From Streptomyces sp. CNH099 (GTDB taxonomy: Bacteria > Actinomycetota > Actinomycetes > Streptomycetales > Streptomycetaceae), in assembly GCA_000514715.1 (NCBI GenBank), contig AZWL01000006.1:124001-188000 (forward strand): a stretch of DNA of 64,000 nt. Reading direction: 5' to 3'. Of this stretch, positions 8,648 through 17,090 are shown one piece after another. Position 1 is the stretch's first letter. The number at the start of each line of letters is the position of its first letter. A program made the translations under genes and the position numbers. The notes below the pieces were generated by a model. The model had not been told where the DNA came from. It did no database searches and saw only the letters and a list, made by a program, of their open reading frames with translations.

Positions 8648-9070
8648 ATGAGCTCCGGCCGGATTCCCGTCCTGAAGAGGATTTCCGACTCGCAGCAGGT
8701 ACTCACGGCCGCCGCCGACGACGTCCGGGGCCGGAAGGTCATCGACCGGACGGGGAACGAAATCGGCAAGGTCCGCGATCTGCTGGTGGACGAAGGCGAG
8801 CACCGGGTCCGCTTCCTCCTCCTGGAGCACGGCGGGTTCCTCGGTATCGGCGAGCGGAAGAGCTACGTCCCGGTCGAGGCCGTCGCCGATGTCACCGAGA
8901 ACCGGGTGCACATCGACCGCACCGGGGAGCAGGTGGCCGACGCGCCGCGGTACGATCCGGAACTCGTGGACTGGGGTGAGTACTACGAGCGCGTCTACAG
9001 CCACTACGGCTACCCGCCGTTCTGGGGCCCGGGCTATGTGTACCCGCCGTTCCCGCCCCATCGGCCCTGA
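8648..9070 (+). CDS. PRC-barrel domain protein
   Basis: 140 residues from ATG 8648, preceded by GAAGGAGGA. A PRC-barrel is visible at ~20-100 (DVRGRKVIDRTGNEIGKV, then VRFLLLEHGG and YVPVEAV). The tail is rich in Tyr, Pro and aromatic residues (HYGYPPFWGPGYVYPP). PRC-barrels occur in stress-related and photosynthetic proteins as ligand or RNA-binding modules; a specific function cannot be given. There is no signal peptide. It is the first gene inside the interval flanked by the tRNA-Thr repeat. Confidence 0.8.
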   Translation: MSSGRIPVLKRISDSQQVLTAAADDVRGRKVIDRTGNEIGKVRDLLVDEGEHRVRFLLLEHGGFLGIGERKSYVPVEAVADVTENRVHIDRTGEQVADAPRYDPELVDWGEYYERVYSHYGYPPFWGPGYVYPPFPPHRP

Positions 9071-9111
9071 AGAGCCCCGACGAGGAAGCGCAGCATGCCG
9101 GCGTCCCTCCG

Positions 9112-9344
9112 CTAGGCGGCGCGGACCGCGTGCACCGTCTTGGGGCCGATGGCGTCCCGGATCCCGTCGCCGAGGATGTTGAACGACAGGGTGTCAGCAG
9201 CGGCGCGCCGCCGGGGAACGCGAACAGCCACGGCGCGACCGTGTAGTAGTCGATGGCCTGTTGCGGGGCGACTCCCCACGCCGGGTGCCGGGTGGTACCC
9301 CGAGCCCGAGGAAGGACAGGCTGGCGGAGAAACCGACCGGCACT
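9112..9344 (-). pseudogene. Remnant of an oligopeptide ABC-transporter permease (DppC/OppC C-terminus)
   Basis: Three reading frames read in turn give the C-terminal end of a DppC/OppC permease: SASLSFLGLGVPPGT, then PAWGVAPQQAIDYYTVAPW, then LSFNILGDGIRDAIGP and a stop at 9112. At least two frameshifts separate them and the N-terminal part is missing. The fragment joins directly to remains of an unrelated protease gene, so this is a deletion junction between two decayed genes. Confidence 0.7.
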
Positions 9345-9798
9345 CCGCGGCGATGGTGACCTGACCGAACTCGCTGAGCACGTCCGAGCCCGGCAGCCCT
9401 TGCAGGACTCGGTCGACGCCGCGCGATCCGAGGTCGATGACCGTCGCCTCGGTGCCGGACAAGCCGACGTCCTCGACACGCCACTCGGTCACCTTCACCA
9501 CCGGCACCCCGGTCCTGGCCGATGATGACGCTGACGGGCTGCCGCTCTCCCGTCCGAGGCAGGCCGAGCCGATCGGCCAGATCGTCATCGATGGTGCTGG
9601 ACGAGGCTCCGGTGTCGAGGGCGAACAGGAAGGGGCCCTCCCCCCCGGGATGCGGATCGGCACCAGCGCCATCGTCTGCTTGTGCCGCTCGACCACCTCC
9701 AGTGGGACCTCCCGGGCTCCGGCCGGCGACGCCGAGGTCCGCGGGTCGTCGGAGGCGTCGTCGGTGCTGCGGACGTCCACGCAGGCCGCCAGCAGCAC
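9345..9798 (-). pseudogene. Frameshifted retropepsin-like aspartic protease lipoprotein
   Basis: The start has a lipobox-like MLLAAC. A retropepsin-type active site, FALDTGASSSTI, lies at about 9595-9630 but in a different frame from the start and from the following VPVVKVTEWRVEDVGLSG segment, so two indels are needed. One probably lies in the C-run near 9640 and the other near 9510. The end (LPGSDVLSEFGQVTI) runs into permease remains. Sequencing error in the homopolymer could explain one shift but not the chimeric end. Confidence 0.65.
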
Positions 9799-10066
9799 CG
9801 CCGCGAGGCCGGCAGCAGCTATCCGGAGGCCGCGACCGGCCGCGCCGGACCCGCGACGTGGCGTACCGCATGCTCACCCCTGTCGTGGTGGAGCTCTCGT
9901 GGTGGAAGAGGACACGCCCGCGCTCCGGGCGAACCGTGCCCCACGCTCATGCTCCGCGGGTACCCATAGGCGCCGGCCGCCACCGGCGCCCGCTCGGGAT
10001 GACTGATCCCCCCGCAACCGGGCACTCCGGCAGGGGCCTGAGGCAGCGATGGAGAAGGAATGGGCG

Positions 10067-11779
10067 ATGGAGGTCATCGGGCAGTGGGCACCGGCGCAGT
10101 TCGTGGCGGCCCCGGAGAGACTGCGGCTCGACGCCGAGGTCGTCGACTACGTGCTGCTGGGGCTGTACTTCGTGTTCGTGCTGGGCATCGGCTTCATGGC
10201 CAGGCGGTCGATCTCCAGCAGCCTGGACTTCTTCCTCTCCGGCAGATCCCTGCCGGCCTGGGTGACGGGCCTGGCGTTCATCGCCGCCAACCTCGGCGCG
10301 ATCGAGATCATCGGCATGTCGGCCAACGGCGCCCAGTACGGCATGCCGACCATGCACTACTTCTGGATCGGCGCGGTCCCGGCGATGCTGTTCCTCGGCG
10401 TCGTGATGATGCCCTTCTACTACGGCTCGAAGGTGCGCAGCGTGCCGGAGTTCATGCTGCGCCGCTTCGGCCCGGGCGCACACCTGGTCAACGGGGTCAG
10501 CTTCGCGGTCGCCCAGATCCTCATCGCCGGCATCAACCTGTTCCTGCTCGGCACCGTCGTCAACGCGCTCCTGGGCTGGCCGCTGTGGGTGTCGGTGTGC
10601 GCCGCCGCGGCCATCGTGCTGAGCTACACCGCGCTCGGCGGCCTGTCCGCGGCCATCTACAACGAGGTGCTGCAGTTCTTCGTCATCGTCGCCGGCCTGC
10701 TGCCGCTGACCGTCGCGGGGTTGAACAAGGTCGGCGGCTGGGACGGGCTGACCGACAGGATCGCTGGCAGCCCTGGCGGCGCCGAGCAGACGTCGGCGTG
10801 GCCGGGCACCGAGCTCACCGGCTTCTCCAGCAGCGTGCTGGGCGTGGTGGGCATCGTCTTCGGCCTCGGCTTCGTGCTGTCCTTCGGCTACTGGACGACG
10901 AACTTCGTCGAGGTGCAGCGGGCGATGGCGTCGCGGAGCATGTCGGCGGCGCAGCGGACGTCGATCATCGGCGCGTTCCCGAAGATGTTCATCCCGTTCA
11001 TCGTCGTCGTGCCCGGGATGATCGCCGGGGTGGCGACCTCGGAGCTGTCCGCCTTCAAGCGGACCGGCGAGGGGGACGTCGACTACAACGACGCCCTCCT
11101 GCTGCTGATGCGCGACCTGCTGCCCAACGGCATCCTCGGCGTAGCGCTGGCCGGGCTGCTGGCCTCCTTCATGGCCGGCATGGCGGCCAACCTCAGCTCC
11201 TTCAACACCGTCTTCACGTACGACATCTGGCAGTCGTACGTGGTCCGGGACCGGCCGGACGACTACTACCTGCGGATGGGCTCCTGGGTGACCGCCGGCG
11301 CCACCGCGGGCGCGGTCGGCACGGCGTTCATCGCCGCCGGCTACGAGAACCTGATGGACTACCTGCAGCAGCTGTTCTCGTTCTTCAACGCCCCGCTGTT
11401 CGCCACGTTCATCCTCGGCATGTTCTGGAAGCGGATGACGCCCACCGCGGGCTGGCTGGGCCTGGTCCTCGGCACCGCGACGGCGGTGACCGTCTTCTTC
11501 CTCAATGAGAACGGCGTCATCAGTCTCTCCGGGCAGGGCGCCAGCTTCGTCGGCGCCGGGGCGGCGTTCGTGGTGGACGTGGTGGTCAGCGTCCTGGTCA
11601 GTCGGAAGACCCGGCCCAAGGCGGAGGAGGAGCTGACCGGCCTGGTCTACTCCCTGACCCCGCGGGAGAACCTGCGCGCCGCCACCACCGGTGCGGACGC
11701 CGGCTGGTACCGGCGGCCGGGGCTGCTGGCGTCGATCGCCCTGGTCCTCATCGTCGCTCTCAACATCGTCTTCGGTTGA
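10067..11779 (+). CDS. Sodium:solute symporter (SSS family)
   Basis: 570 residues from ATG 10067, which has AAGGA seven bases upstream; an in-frame ATG at 10049 lacks as good a site. About 13 hydrophobic segments are visible. Family motifs include FLSGRSLPAWVTGLAFIAANLGAIE near the first membrane segments, LGGLSAAIYNEVLQFF, and GLLASFMAGMAANLSSFNTVF, which carries the Ser/Asn residues near the second sodium site. The transporter imports a sugar, organic acid or similar solute with sodium; the substrate is unknown. It is followed after 17 bp by a small membrane gene, an arrangement typical of SSS pairs. Confidence 0.9.
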   Translation: MEVIGQWAPAQFVAAPERLRLDAEVVDYVLLGLYFVFVLGIGFMARRSISSSLDFFLSGRSLPAWVTGLAFIAANLGAIEIIGMSANGAQYGMPTMHYFWIGAVPAMLFLGVVMMPFYYGSKVRSVPEFMLRRFGPGAHLVNGVSFAVAQILIAGINLFLLGTVVNALLGWPLWVSVCAAAAIVLSYTALGGLSAAIYNEVLQFFVIVAGLLPLTVAGLNKVGGWDGLTDRIAGSPGGAEQTSAWPGTELTGFSSSVLGVVGIVFGLGFVLSFGYWTTNFVEVQRAMASRSMSAAQRTSIIGAFPKMFIPFIVVVPGMIAGVATSELSAFKRTGEGDVDYNDALLLLMRDLLPNGILGVALAGLLASFMAGMAANLSSFNTVFTYDIWQSYVVRDRPDDYYLRMGSWVTAGATAGAVGTAFIAAGYENLMDYLQQLFSFFNAPLFATFILGMFWKRMTPTAGWLGLVLGTATAVTVFFLNENGVISLSGQGASFVGAGAAFVVDVVVSVLVSRKTRPKAEEELTGLVYSLTPRENLRAATTGADAGWYRRPGLLASIALVLIVALNIVFG

Positions 11780-11796
11780 AACGGAGGCTCGTACCC

Positions 11797-12114
11797 ATGC
11801 CCACGCCCGTACCCGCGGAGCGGAACCGGCGCGAGCGCCGCGCCGCCCGCGCCTTCGACATCAGGGTGGTCATCGCGTCACTGCTGGCCGTATACGGCGC
11901 CGTCCTCACCGTGCTGGGGCTGACCGACCCCTCCGAGGACACCGAGCGGGCCGCCGGCCTGCACCTCAATCTGTGGTCCGGCGTCGGCATGCTCGCCGTC
12001 GCCGCGGCGTTCCTGTTGTGGACACGGCTGCGGCCGGTCCGTATCCCGCCCGAGGAGGACCCGGAGGCCGACCCGCGCGGCGGCGGCGACGCCGGCCGGG
12101 ACGAACCTTCGTGA
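11797..12114 (+). CDS. Small two-helix membrane protein, symporter partner
   Basis: 105 residues from ATG 11797 with GGAGG upstream. Two membrane segments are clear (VVIASLLAVYGAVLTVLGL and LWSGVGMLAVAAAFLLW), with a basic N-terminus and a charged tail ending in Asp/Glu/Gly. It is encoded just behind the SSS symporter and is probably cotranscribed and coinserted with it. No enzymatic motif is seen. Confidence 0.75.
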   Translation: MPTPVPAERNRRERRAARAFDIRVVIASLLAVYGAVLTVLGLTDPSEDTERAAGLHLNLWSGVGMLAVAAAFLLWTRLRPVRIPPEEDPEADPRGGGDAGRDEPS

Positions 12115-12278
12115 CCGGCCGCCCCGTGCCCGTACTCAGACCCTGAGGCGGACATGTCGCCGTCGGCGCCTGCTTCGCCGCAGTGCGTTGACGCAGCAGC
12201 GGGCCGCCGGCGACCGCCCGGACGACGAGGCGCTCTCCCCGCGGCTGCCGGGCCGACCGGCCCGCCGGCCGGTGACCG

Positions 12279-12420
12279 GTGCAGCCGTTGATCGTCGCGG
12301 AACTCGTCTTCGCCGCACCCCTGTCCGCCCGGCTGTCCGGCCTCCGGCTCGGACACCGCGAGTGGGCCGGGGACGGTCGCGCCCGCGCTCACCCTCGCGT
12401 GGGCGACGGCCCGCCCGCAC
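12279..12420 (+). pseudogene. Possible remnant of a DMT/EamA-type permease
   Basis: Within a 326-bp stretch without an intact gene (12115-12440), one frame reads QPLIVAELVFAAPLSARLSG followed by RLGHREWAG and, after a shift, TVAPALTLAWATARPHGG. This resembles the end of a small multidrug/EamA permease, but the frame breaks and has no start or proper end. The rest of the gap shows nothing recognisable. Confidence 0.4.
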
Positions 12421-12440
12421 GGCGGCCGTGCGGGCGGTGG

Positions 12441-13115
12441 TCAGGGGTGCCGGCCCGCCTTGACCGCGGACACCTCGAAGACGCCGCCGCACACCCGGAA
12501 GGAGTCCGCGTCGGTGCACATCGCCCAGGTGGAACCCGGCGGGTATGCCTGCACCCGGTCGGCGGGCCGGAGGCAGGGCTTGTCGGAGACGCCCTTGTTG
12601 ACGGTGTGCAGGGTCGCGTAGGCGCTCTTGCCGGGCGTGAGTTCGACCGCGGGGCGCTCGGGTCCGGAGCGTTTGGCCGGTTCGCCGATGCGCTCGCCGG
12701 AGGCGTCCAGCAGCGTGACGCCCGGGTAGCCGTCGAGCAGGCAGTCCTGAGCACCGGTGTTGGTGAACACCAGCGGCACGTACAGGTTGCCGGCGCCCGG
12801 CGAGACGCGGCCGAGGGACAGCTCCAGGCGGTCGCGGGTGCAGCGGGGCGGGCCGGGAGATACCGTGGGCGGCTTCGCGGAGTCGTCGTGCGTGGCCGAA
12901 TCCGAGGGTTCGGCGGACTTGGAGTCCGTGGGCCGCGGGGACTTCGTCCCCTCCGGCGTGGAGGTGGCCGTACGGGGCGGGGAGACGTCCCCGCCCCGGT
13001 CCCCGCCGCCGTCGTTGCCGCAGGCCGCGACAGCGGCGAAGGTGGCGAGGACGGTGCCGGCCAGCGGCTGCCGCCCGAAGCGGGAGGGCCGCCGGCGGTG
13101 GCTGGAGCACCGCAT
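12441..13115 (-). CDS. DUF4232 domain lipoprotein
   Basis: 224 residues from the ATG at 13115, preceded by GGAAGGACACC. The signal peptide ends in a lipobox-like FAAVAAC, followed by a long Ser/Thr/Pro/Asp linker (~40-90). The C-terminal ~135 residues match the DUF4232 pattern: CTRDRLELSLG, LVFTNTGAQDCLLDGYPGV, and paired Cys residues late (MCTDADSFRVCGG). It is a cell-surface protein common in Streptomyces, with unknown function. Confidence 0.8.
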   Translation of the reverse strand: MRCSSHRRRPSRFGRQPLAGTVLATFAAVAACGNDGGGDRGGDVSPPRTATSTPEGTKSPRPTDSKSAEPSDSATHDDSAKPPTVSPGPPRCTRDRLELSLGRVSPGAGNLYVPLVFTNTGAQDCLLDGYPGVTLLDASGERIGEPAKRSGPERPAVELTPGKSAYATLHTVNKGVSDKPCLRPADRVQAYPPGSTWAMCTDADSFRVCGGVFEVSAVKAGRHP

Positions 13116-13279
13116 GAGGTGTCCTTCCACAGTGTGTCGGTCGGGCAGGACAACTGCCGCGTTCCCTGTCCGGTGGGGGGTGACACGTGCCCGGCGCTCA
13201 CGCGCCCGTGAAGATCTCCCCCGTACCGTCTCGTCGGCCGTCGCCGTCGTGTCGGCCGTTCCGTCGTCCTGCGCCACGA

Positions 13280-13446
13280 TCAGCAGGCCTGCTCCCCGGT
13301 CTCGATCCGGTAGCGCCGCACGCCCGTGGGCGGCCCGGCGAACCGGACGCCCAGCGGCCACGGCCCGGATGAACGACCAGCGCCAGCGCCTGCACGGCGC
13401 CGGCGAGGGCCACCAGCCGGCCGGACGACGCGATGTCGTGGGACAT
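13280..13446 (-). pseudogene. Small frameshifted ORF downstream of the GH15 gene
   Basis: The ATG at 13446 (four bases past the GH15 stop on the same strand) begins SHDIASSGRLVALAGAVQAL and shifts into another frame that ends PLGVRFAGPPTGVRRYRI with a stop at 13280. The two halves join sensibly if one base is missing near the middle. It may be a broken small gene; the family is not recognised. Confidence 0.3.
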
Positions 13447-13449
13447 GCC

Positions 13450-15258
13450 TCACTCCTTCGCGGACGGCCGCGGGGCGGTGCCGGTGCCGATGTGGCCGCC
13501 GCTGAGGAAGCGGGCCGTGTTGACCAGGCCGACCAGGCTGAACGCCTGCGGGGTGTTGCCCAGCTGCCGACCGACGCGCGGGTCGTACTGCTCGCTGAGC
13601 AGTCCCACGTCGTTGCGCAGCGCCAGCAGCCGCTCGAAGAGCACCTCGGCCTCCTCGGCGCGGCCGATGCCGTGCAGGGCGTCGGCCAGCCAGAAGGTGC
13701 AGGCGAGGAAGGTGCCCTCGCCGCCCGGCAGGGCGTCGACGCCGCCGTCGGACCCGGGGTCGTAGCGGCGCAGCAGCCCGTCCTCGGACAGCTCCCGCCG
13801 CACGGCCTCGACCGTGCCCCGGATCCGGGGGTCGTGCCACGGCAGGAAGCCGACCCGGGGCAGGAGCAGCAGCGCGGCGTCCAGCCCGCGGGAGCCGTAG
13901 AACTGGGTGAAGGTGTTGCGGCCGGCGTCGTAGCCGCGGGCGCACACCTCGGCGTGGATGGTCTCGCGCAGGGTCCGCCAGCGCTCCACCGGTCCGGGCA
14001 GGCCGTGCCGGCGGACGGTGTGCACGGCCCGGTCGGCGGCGGCCCAGGCCATGACCTTGGAGTGGACGAAGTGCCGGCGCGGGCCGCGTACCTCCCACAG
14101 TCCGTTGTCCGGATCCCGCCAGCGGCCCTCCAGGTGGTCCAGCAGGGCGCGCTGCAGGTCCCAGGCGGAGTCGTACGGGGCGAGGCCGGAGTCCCGGGCC
14201 AGGTGGAGGGTGTCGAGGACCTCGCCCCAGACGTCCAGCTGGAGTTGCCCGGCGGCGGCGTTGCCGATGCGTACGGGGGCGGAGCCCGCGTAGCCGGAGA
14301 GCCAGTCGAGGGTCTGCTCGGGCAGCCGCCGGGTGCCGTCGAGGCCGTACATGATGCGGAGCTTCGACGGGTCTCCCGCGACGGCGCGCAGCAGCCACTC
14401 GCGCCAGGCCGCGGCCTCCTCGACGTAGCCGGTGCCGAGCAGCGCCTGCAGGGTGAAGGCGGCGTCGCGGAGCCAGCAGTAGCGGTAGTCCCAGTTGCGT
14501 ACGCCGCCGAGCCGCTCGGGCAGCGAGGTGGTGGCCGCGGCCAGGATACCGCCCGTGGGCTCGTAGGTGAGCGCCTTCAGCAGCAGCAGCGAGCGCCGCA
14601 CCTCCTGCGGCCAGCGGCCCTCGTAGCGGCAGCGGGACAGCCAGGATTCCCAGAACTCCGCGGTCTCGGCCAGCGCTTTGTCGATGTCCACAGGCTCCGG
14701 GCGCGGCAGGTGGGAGGGGCGGTGGGTGAGGACGAACGGGATCCGCTGCCCGGCACTCACCGTGAACTCCGCGACGGTGGCCAGGCCCCGGCCGCGCAGC
14801 TCCACGGGGGTGTGCAGCCAGAAGGCGTCCGGACCGGCGACCGCGGCCAGGTCCGGGCCCTCGCGCCGCACCCAGGGCACCAGCGAGCCGTAGTCGTGTC
14901 GCAGCCGCAGCTCCATCCGCATCGGCACCCGGCCCGAGATGCCCTCGACGACCCGTACGACGTCCGCCGCCTCGCCGCGCAGCGGCATGTAGTCCACCAC
15001 CCGTACCTCGCCGTCGGGGGTGCGCCAGTGGCTCTCAAGGACCAGGGAGTTCCCGCGGTAGCGGCGGCTGGTGGCGGGTCCGCCTGCCGTCGGGGCCAGC
15101 AGCCACCGGCCGGCCTCCGCGTCGTGCAGCAGGGCGGCGAAGCAGGCGGGGGAGTCGAAGCGGGGCAGGCACAGCCAGTCGATGGAGCCGTCGCGGGCGA
15201 CCAGCGCGGCGGCCTGCAGGTCGCCGAGCAGGGCGTAGTCCTCGATGGGCGCGGACAT
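13450..15258 (-). CDS. Glycoside hydrolase family 15 (glucoamylase/trehalase-type)
   Basis: 602 residues from the ATG at 15258, preceded by GGAGG. The N-terminal beta-rich domain starts IEDYALLGDLQAAALVARDG and CLPRFDSPACFAALL. The (alpha/alpha)6 domain contains the GH15 signature RNWDYRYCWLRDAAFTLQAL near residue 250 and GEGTFLACTFWLADAL near 510, where the late catalytic Glu (GGEGTF) lies. There is no signal peptide, so it acts in the cytoplasm on alpha-glucosides; actinobacterial members of this size include trehalases. It is the last intact gene before the degenerate tRNA-Thr copy. Confidence 0.9.
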   Translation of the reverse strand: MSAPIEDYALLGDLQAAALVARDGSIDWLCLPRFDSPACFAALLHDAEAGRWLLAPTAGGPATSRRYRGNSLVLESHWRTPDGEVRVVDYMPLRGEAADVVRVVEGISGRVPMRMELRLRHDYGSLVPWVRREGPDLAAVAGPDAFWLHTPVELRGRGLATVAEFTVSAGQRIPFVLTHRPSHLPRPEPVDIDKALAETAEFWESWLSRCRYEGRWPQEVRRSLLLLKALTYEPTGGILAAATTSLPERLGGVRNWDYRYCWLRDAAFTLQALLGTGYVEEAAAWREWLLRAVAGDPSKLRIMYGLDGTRRLPEQTLDWLSGYAGSAPVRIGNAAAGQLQLDVWGEVLDTLHLARDSGLAPYDSAWDLQRALLDHLEGRWRDPDNGLWEVRGPRRHFVHSKVMAWAAADRAVHTVRRHGLPGPVERWRTLRETIHAEVCARGYDAGRNTFTQFYGSRGLDAALLLLPRVGFLPWHDPRIRGTVEAVRRELSEDGLLRRYDPGSDGGVDALPGGEGTFLACTFWLADALHGIGRAEEAEVLFERLLALRNDVGLLSEQYDPRVGRQLGNTPQAFSLVGLVNTARFLSGGHIGTGTAPRPSAKE

Positions 15259-15458
15259 GCGGGCCTCCGAGGCGGTCGGTGACTGCCCGAGTGCCACGCA
15301 CGGCACCGACGTAACCGATGTGCGACGCGGCGGGGCGCCGACGCGGCGATCAGTACCACGATCTAGCGGTTCGCATCCGTTCGGGGAATGCTGAGCTGAC
15401 CTGCAACGACGGCACGGGATGGCGATCGGCGGCACCCGGCGGCACGATCGCTACCGGC

Positions 15459-15508
15459 CTCGTCCTGCGTAGGTCAAGAGTTCGATTTCCTTGGGCGGCT
15501 CCCCTGAA
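15459..15508 (+). repeat. att-like direct repeat, copy 2 (degenerate tRNA-Thr 3' half)
   Basis: Ungapped 44/50 match to 8401-8450, from the anticodon loop to five bases past the CCA. Four changes fall in the T arm, acceptor end and flank and two in the anticodon loop region, so it cannot be a functional tRNA. It marks the junction between the metabolic mosaic (8.5-15.3 kb) and the phage-tail locus. Confidence 0.7.
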
Positions 15509-15645
15509 GGCCGGGTGGCGCACCGGCCGGCCAGGCCACCGTGCGCTCTGCCGTCCGGCGGTGCCGGCCCAGGTGGAACCCTGGCTTCCGGGCGCCGGTC
15601 AGGGAACTTCGACACAGTTCGAAAATCGTGGAGGAGCTCCGTCCC

Positions 15646-15780
15646 GTGCTGCGAACGTGTGAGGCGCAGCCAGCGGAGGCGGAAAGGGAATCTGATGCGA
15701 TGAATCACGGATGCTCGGGTGGCGTGAAGAAGGGCGACTTGGGCTCGTTCGACAACCGAGCTGATGCGGTGCGCCCCTGA
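15646..15780 (+). CDS. Possible small ORF, 44 residues
   Basis: GTG 15646 is preceded by GGAGGAGCTCCGTCCC and opens a 44-residue frame ending DNRADAVRP. The ribosome-binding site is good and the position is between the att-like repeat and the tail locus, but the sequence has no recognisable motif. It could be spurious. Confidence 0.25.
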   Translation: MLRTCEAQPAEAERESDAMNHGCSGGVKKGDLGSFDNRADAVRP

Positions 15781-15888
15781 GCCTCGATCCGCTGTGCAGC
15801 GGTCGGGCTGTGGACGAGGAAACGAGATGAGGTGCCCGCCGCCACGCAACTCCATGACGCCGTCCATCAAGTTCACTCGGAGGCACCG

Positions 15889-16656
15889 ATGCGCACCACC
15901 CTCGCGTCCGGCGACACCGTCCACCGTTGCCCCACCTGCAAGGCGGGTCTGCGCCGCCCTCAGGAGACCGGTCGGCACGCCTGCGAGGCATGCCTTCGAC
16001 GCCTCCGCGACTGGCTGCTGGCCGAGTTGCCGGAGCAACTCGACGCGTTACGCCGCAGCGTTGTCCGGGACAGCACCGGTGGCGGGCCGAGGGTCAGCAC
16101 GTCTCCCGCCGCGCACATCCCCGGCCGGGAGGATGTCCTGTCTTTGCTGGGTCCCTTCGCGCCGATGGACCGCATACCGGACCCGGACGGCGACCAGGCG
16201 GGGCCGCTGCCCCTTCGAGGGACGCTGTACCGGTGGGTGCGGCGCGTCCGGGCGTCACGCGACCTGACGGGTCCGGCAACGCAGCGGGAGGAGGAGCTGG
16301 CCGCCTGGCTGGCCGAGCAGGTGGCATGGTGCGCGGAACACGAGTGGATCACCGAGCTGTACGCCGATCTCGACTCGATGATGCGGACCATTCGCGGCAT
16401 CACACGGCTGACCCCCCGGCGACGCCCCATCGCCCAGCCCTGCCCCCGGTGCGCCGTGCTGGGCCTGGTGGAGGAGGACTGGCAGACGTTCCGGGAGTGC
16501 ACAGCCTGCGGGACCCGCTACTCGCGGGAGGAACTGCGGCTCGGGGCTGCGGCCTGGCTCGCCCGTAACACCGCCGAGGGAACCGACGGCGCAGGGGCGC
16601 CCCGATCCGCGAGGTCGGCGGCCCGTGTTGACACAGCAGCTCGCGGGAGTGAATAA
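15889..16656 (+). CDS. Zinc-ribbon protein at the head of the tail locus
   Basis: 255 residues; ATG 15889 follows CGGAGGCACCG. There are two Cys clusters: CPTCKAG...CEAC at the N-terminus (~15-38) and CPRC...CTACGTRY at ~185-210, each able to bind zinc, with helical, Trp-containing segments between (RWVRRVRASRDL, WLAEQVAWCAEHEWI). Similar zinc-ribbon proteins accompany phage-derived clusters in actinobacteria. It may act as a DNA-binding regulator of the locus or take part in assembly; neither is shown. A hairpin terminator follows it, separating it from the downstream genes. Confidence 0.65.
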   Translation: MRTTLASGDTVHRCPTCKAGLRRPQETGRHACEACLRRLRDWLLAELPEQLDALRRSVVRDSTGGGPRVSTSPAAHIPGREDVLSLLGPFAPMDRIPDPDGDQAGPLPLRGTLYRWVRRVRASRDLTGPATQREEELAAWLAEQVAWCAEHEWITELYADLDSMMRTIRGITRLTPRRRPIAQPCPRCAVLGLVEEDWQTFRECTACGTRYSREELRLGAAAWLARNTAEGTDGAGAPRSARSAARVDTAARGSE

Positions 16657-16694
16657 TCTGTCGCAGCGCCACAGGTGTGTCCACGTATTCCGAA

Positions 16695-16717
16695 GCCCCT
16701 CCCGCAGGAGGGGCTTT
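16695..16717 (+). terminator. Hairpin terminator between zinc-ribbon and HTH genes
   Basis: GCCCCTCC (16695-16702), loop CGCA, GGAGGGGC (16707-16714), then TTT. The 8-bp GC stem would separate the zinc-ribbon transcript from the HTH/tail genes or attenuate read-through into them. Confidence 0.7.
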
Positions 16718-16756
16718 GCCCGTTCTGCGGTTCCTCGGAGCTCTGGGGGAGGTGAC

Positions 16757-16981
16757 GTGGAAGCCTTCCGCAACACCCCCGACGGCACCGTCTGGATGAC
16801 CATCCGGCAGGCCGCCGCCTGGCTGGGCAGGGATGTCCAGACCATTTACGGCTGGGAGCGGCGCGGTCATCTCACCGGCCCTTGCCGTGACGAGTACGGC
16901 CGAAAGATCTACACCCAGCAGCAGCTCGCGGAAGCCGAGCGCAAGGTGCGCGCCAACGTGGCACGGCAGCACGTCCGTTGA
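16757..16981 (+). CDS. Small MerR/excisionase-like helix-turn-helix protein
   Basis: 74 residues from GTG 16757 (GGGGGAGGTGAC upstream). The core MTIRQAAAWLGRDVQTIYGWERRGHL is a winged HTH of the AlpA/MerR-excisionase type, followed by YTQQQLAEAERKVRANVARQ. It stands directly before the tail structural genes and is a good candidate for their regulator. It could equally be a relict excisionase, but no integrase is nearby. Confidence 0.75.
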   Translation: MEAFRNTPDGTVWMTIRQAAAWLGRDVQTIYGWERRGHLTGPCRDEYGRKIYTQQQLAEAERKVRANVARQHVR

Positions 16982-17042
16982 CGGAGGCTGCCGACGACGC
17001 CTCGGGCGCCCGGAAATCCCCGACGGTTCATCAGGAGGGCGC

Positions 17043-17090
17043 ATGACACCCGCAGTCGCGGTGCCGCGGGGATGGTGGCCCCGTGGCTGA
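17043..17090 (+). CDS. 15-codon mini-ORF coupling to the tail terminator gene
   Basis: ATG 17043 sits four bases after AGGAGG, the best ribosome site in this gap, and the frame (MTPAVAVPRGWWPRG) stops at 17090, eight bases inside the next gene, whose GTG start (17083) lacks a strong site of its own. This looks like a translational-coupling leader, or the stump of a lost connector gene. Confidence 0.4.
   Translation: MTPAVAVPRGWWPRG

Larger units (their letters stand above)
15259..15888. other. 630-bp boundary region before the tail locus
   Basis: This region holds the degenerate tRNA-Thr copy (15459-15508), one doubtful small ORF (15646-15780) and, by position, the promoter of the tail locus. 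The remaining ORFs here are short and unconvincing. No integrase, excisionase or recognisable SOS box (GAAC-N4-GTTC type) was found by eye. Confidence 0.5.

Noticed and set aside
15459..15508. Second functional tRNA-Thr gene
   Set aside because: Only the 3' half is present, and the changed bases break the T and acceptor stems.
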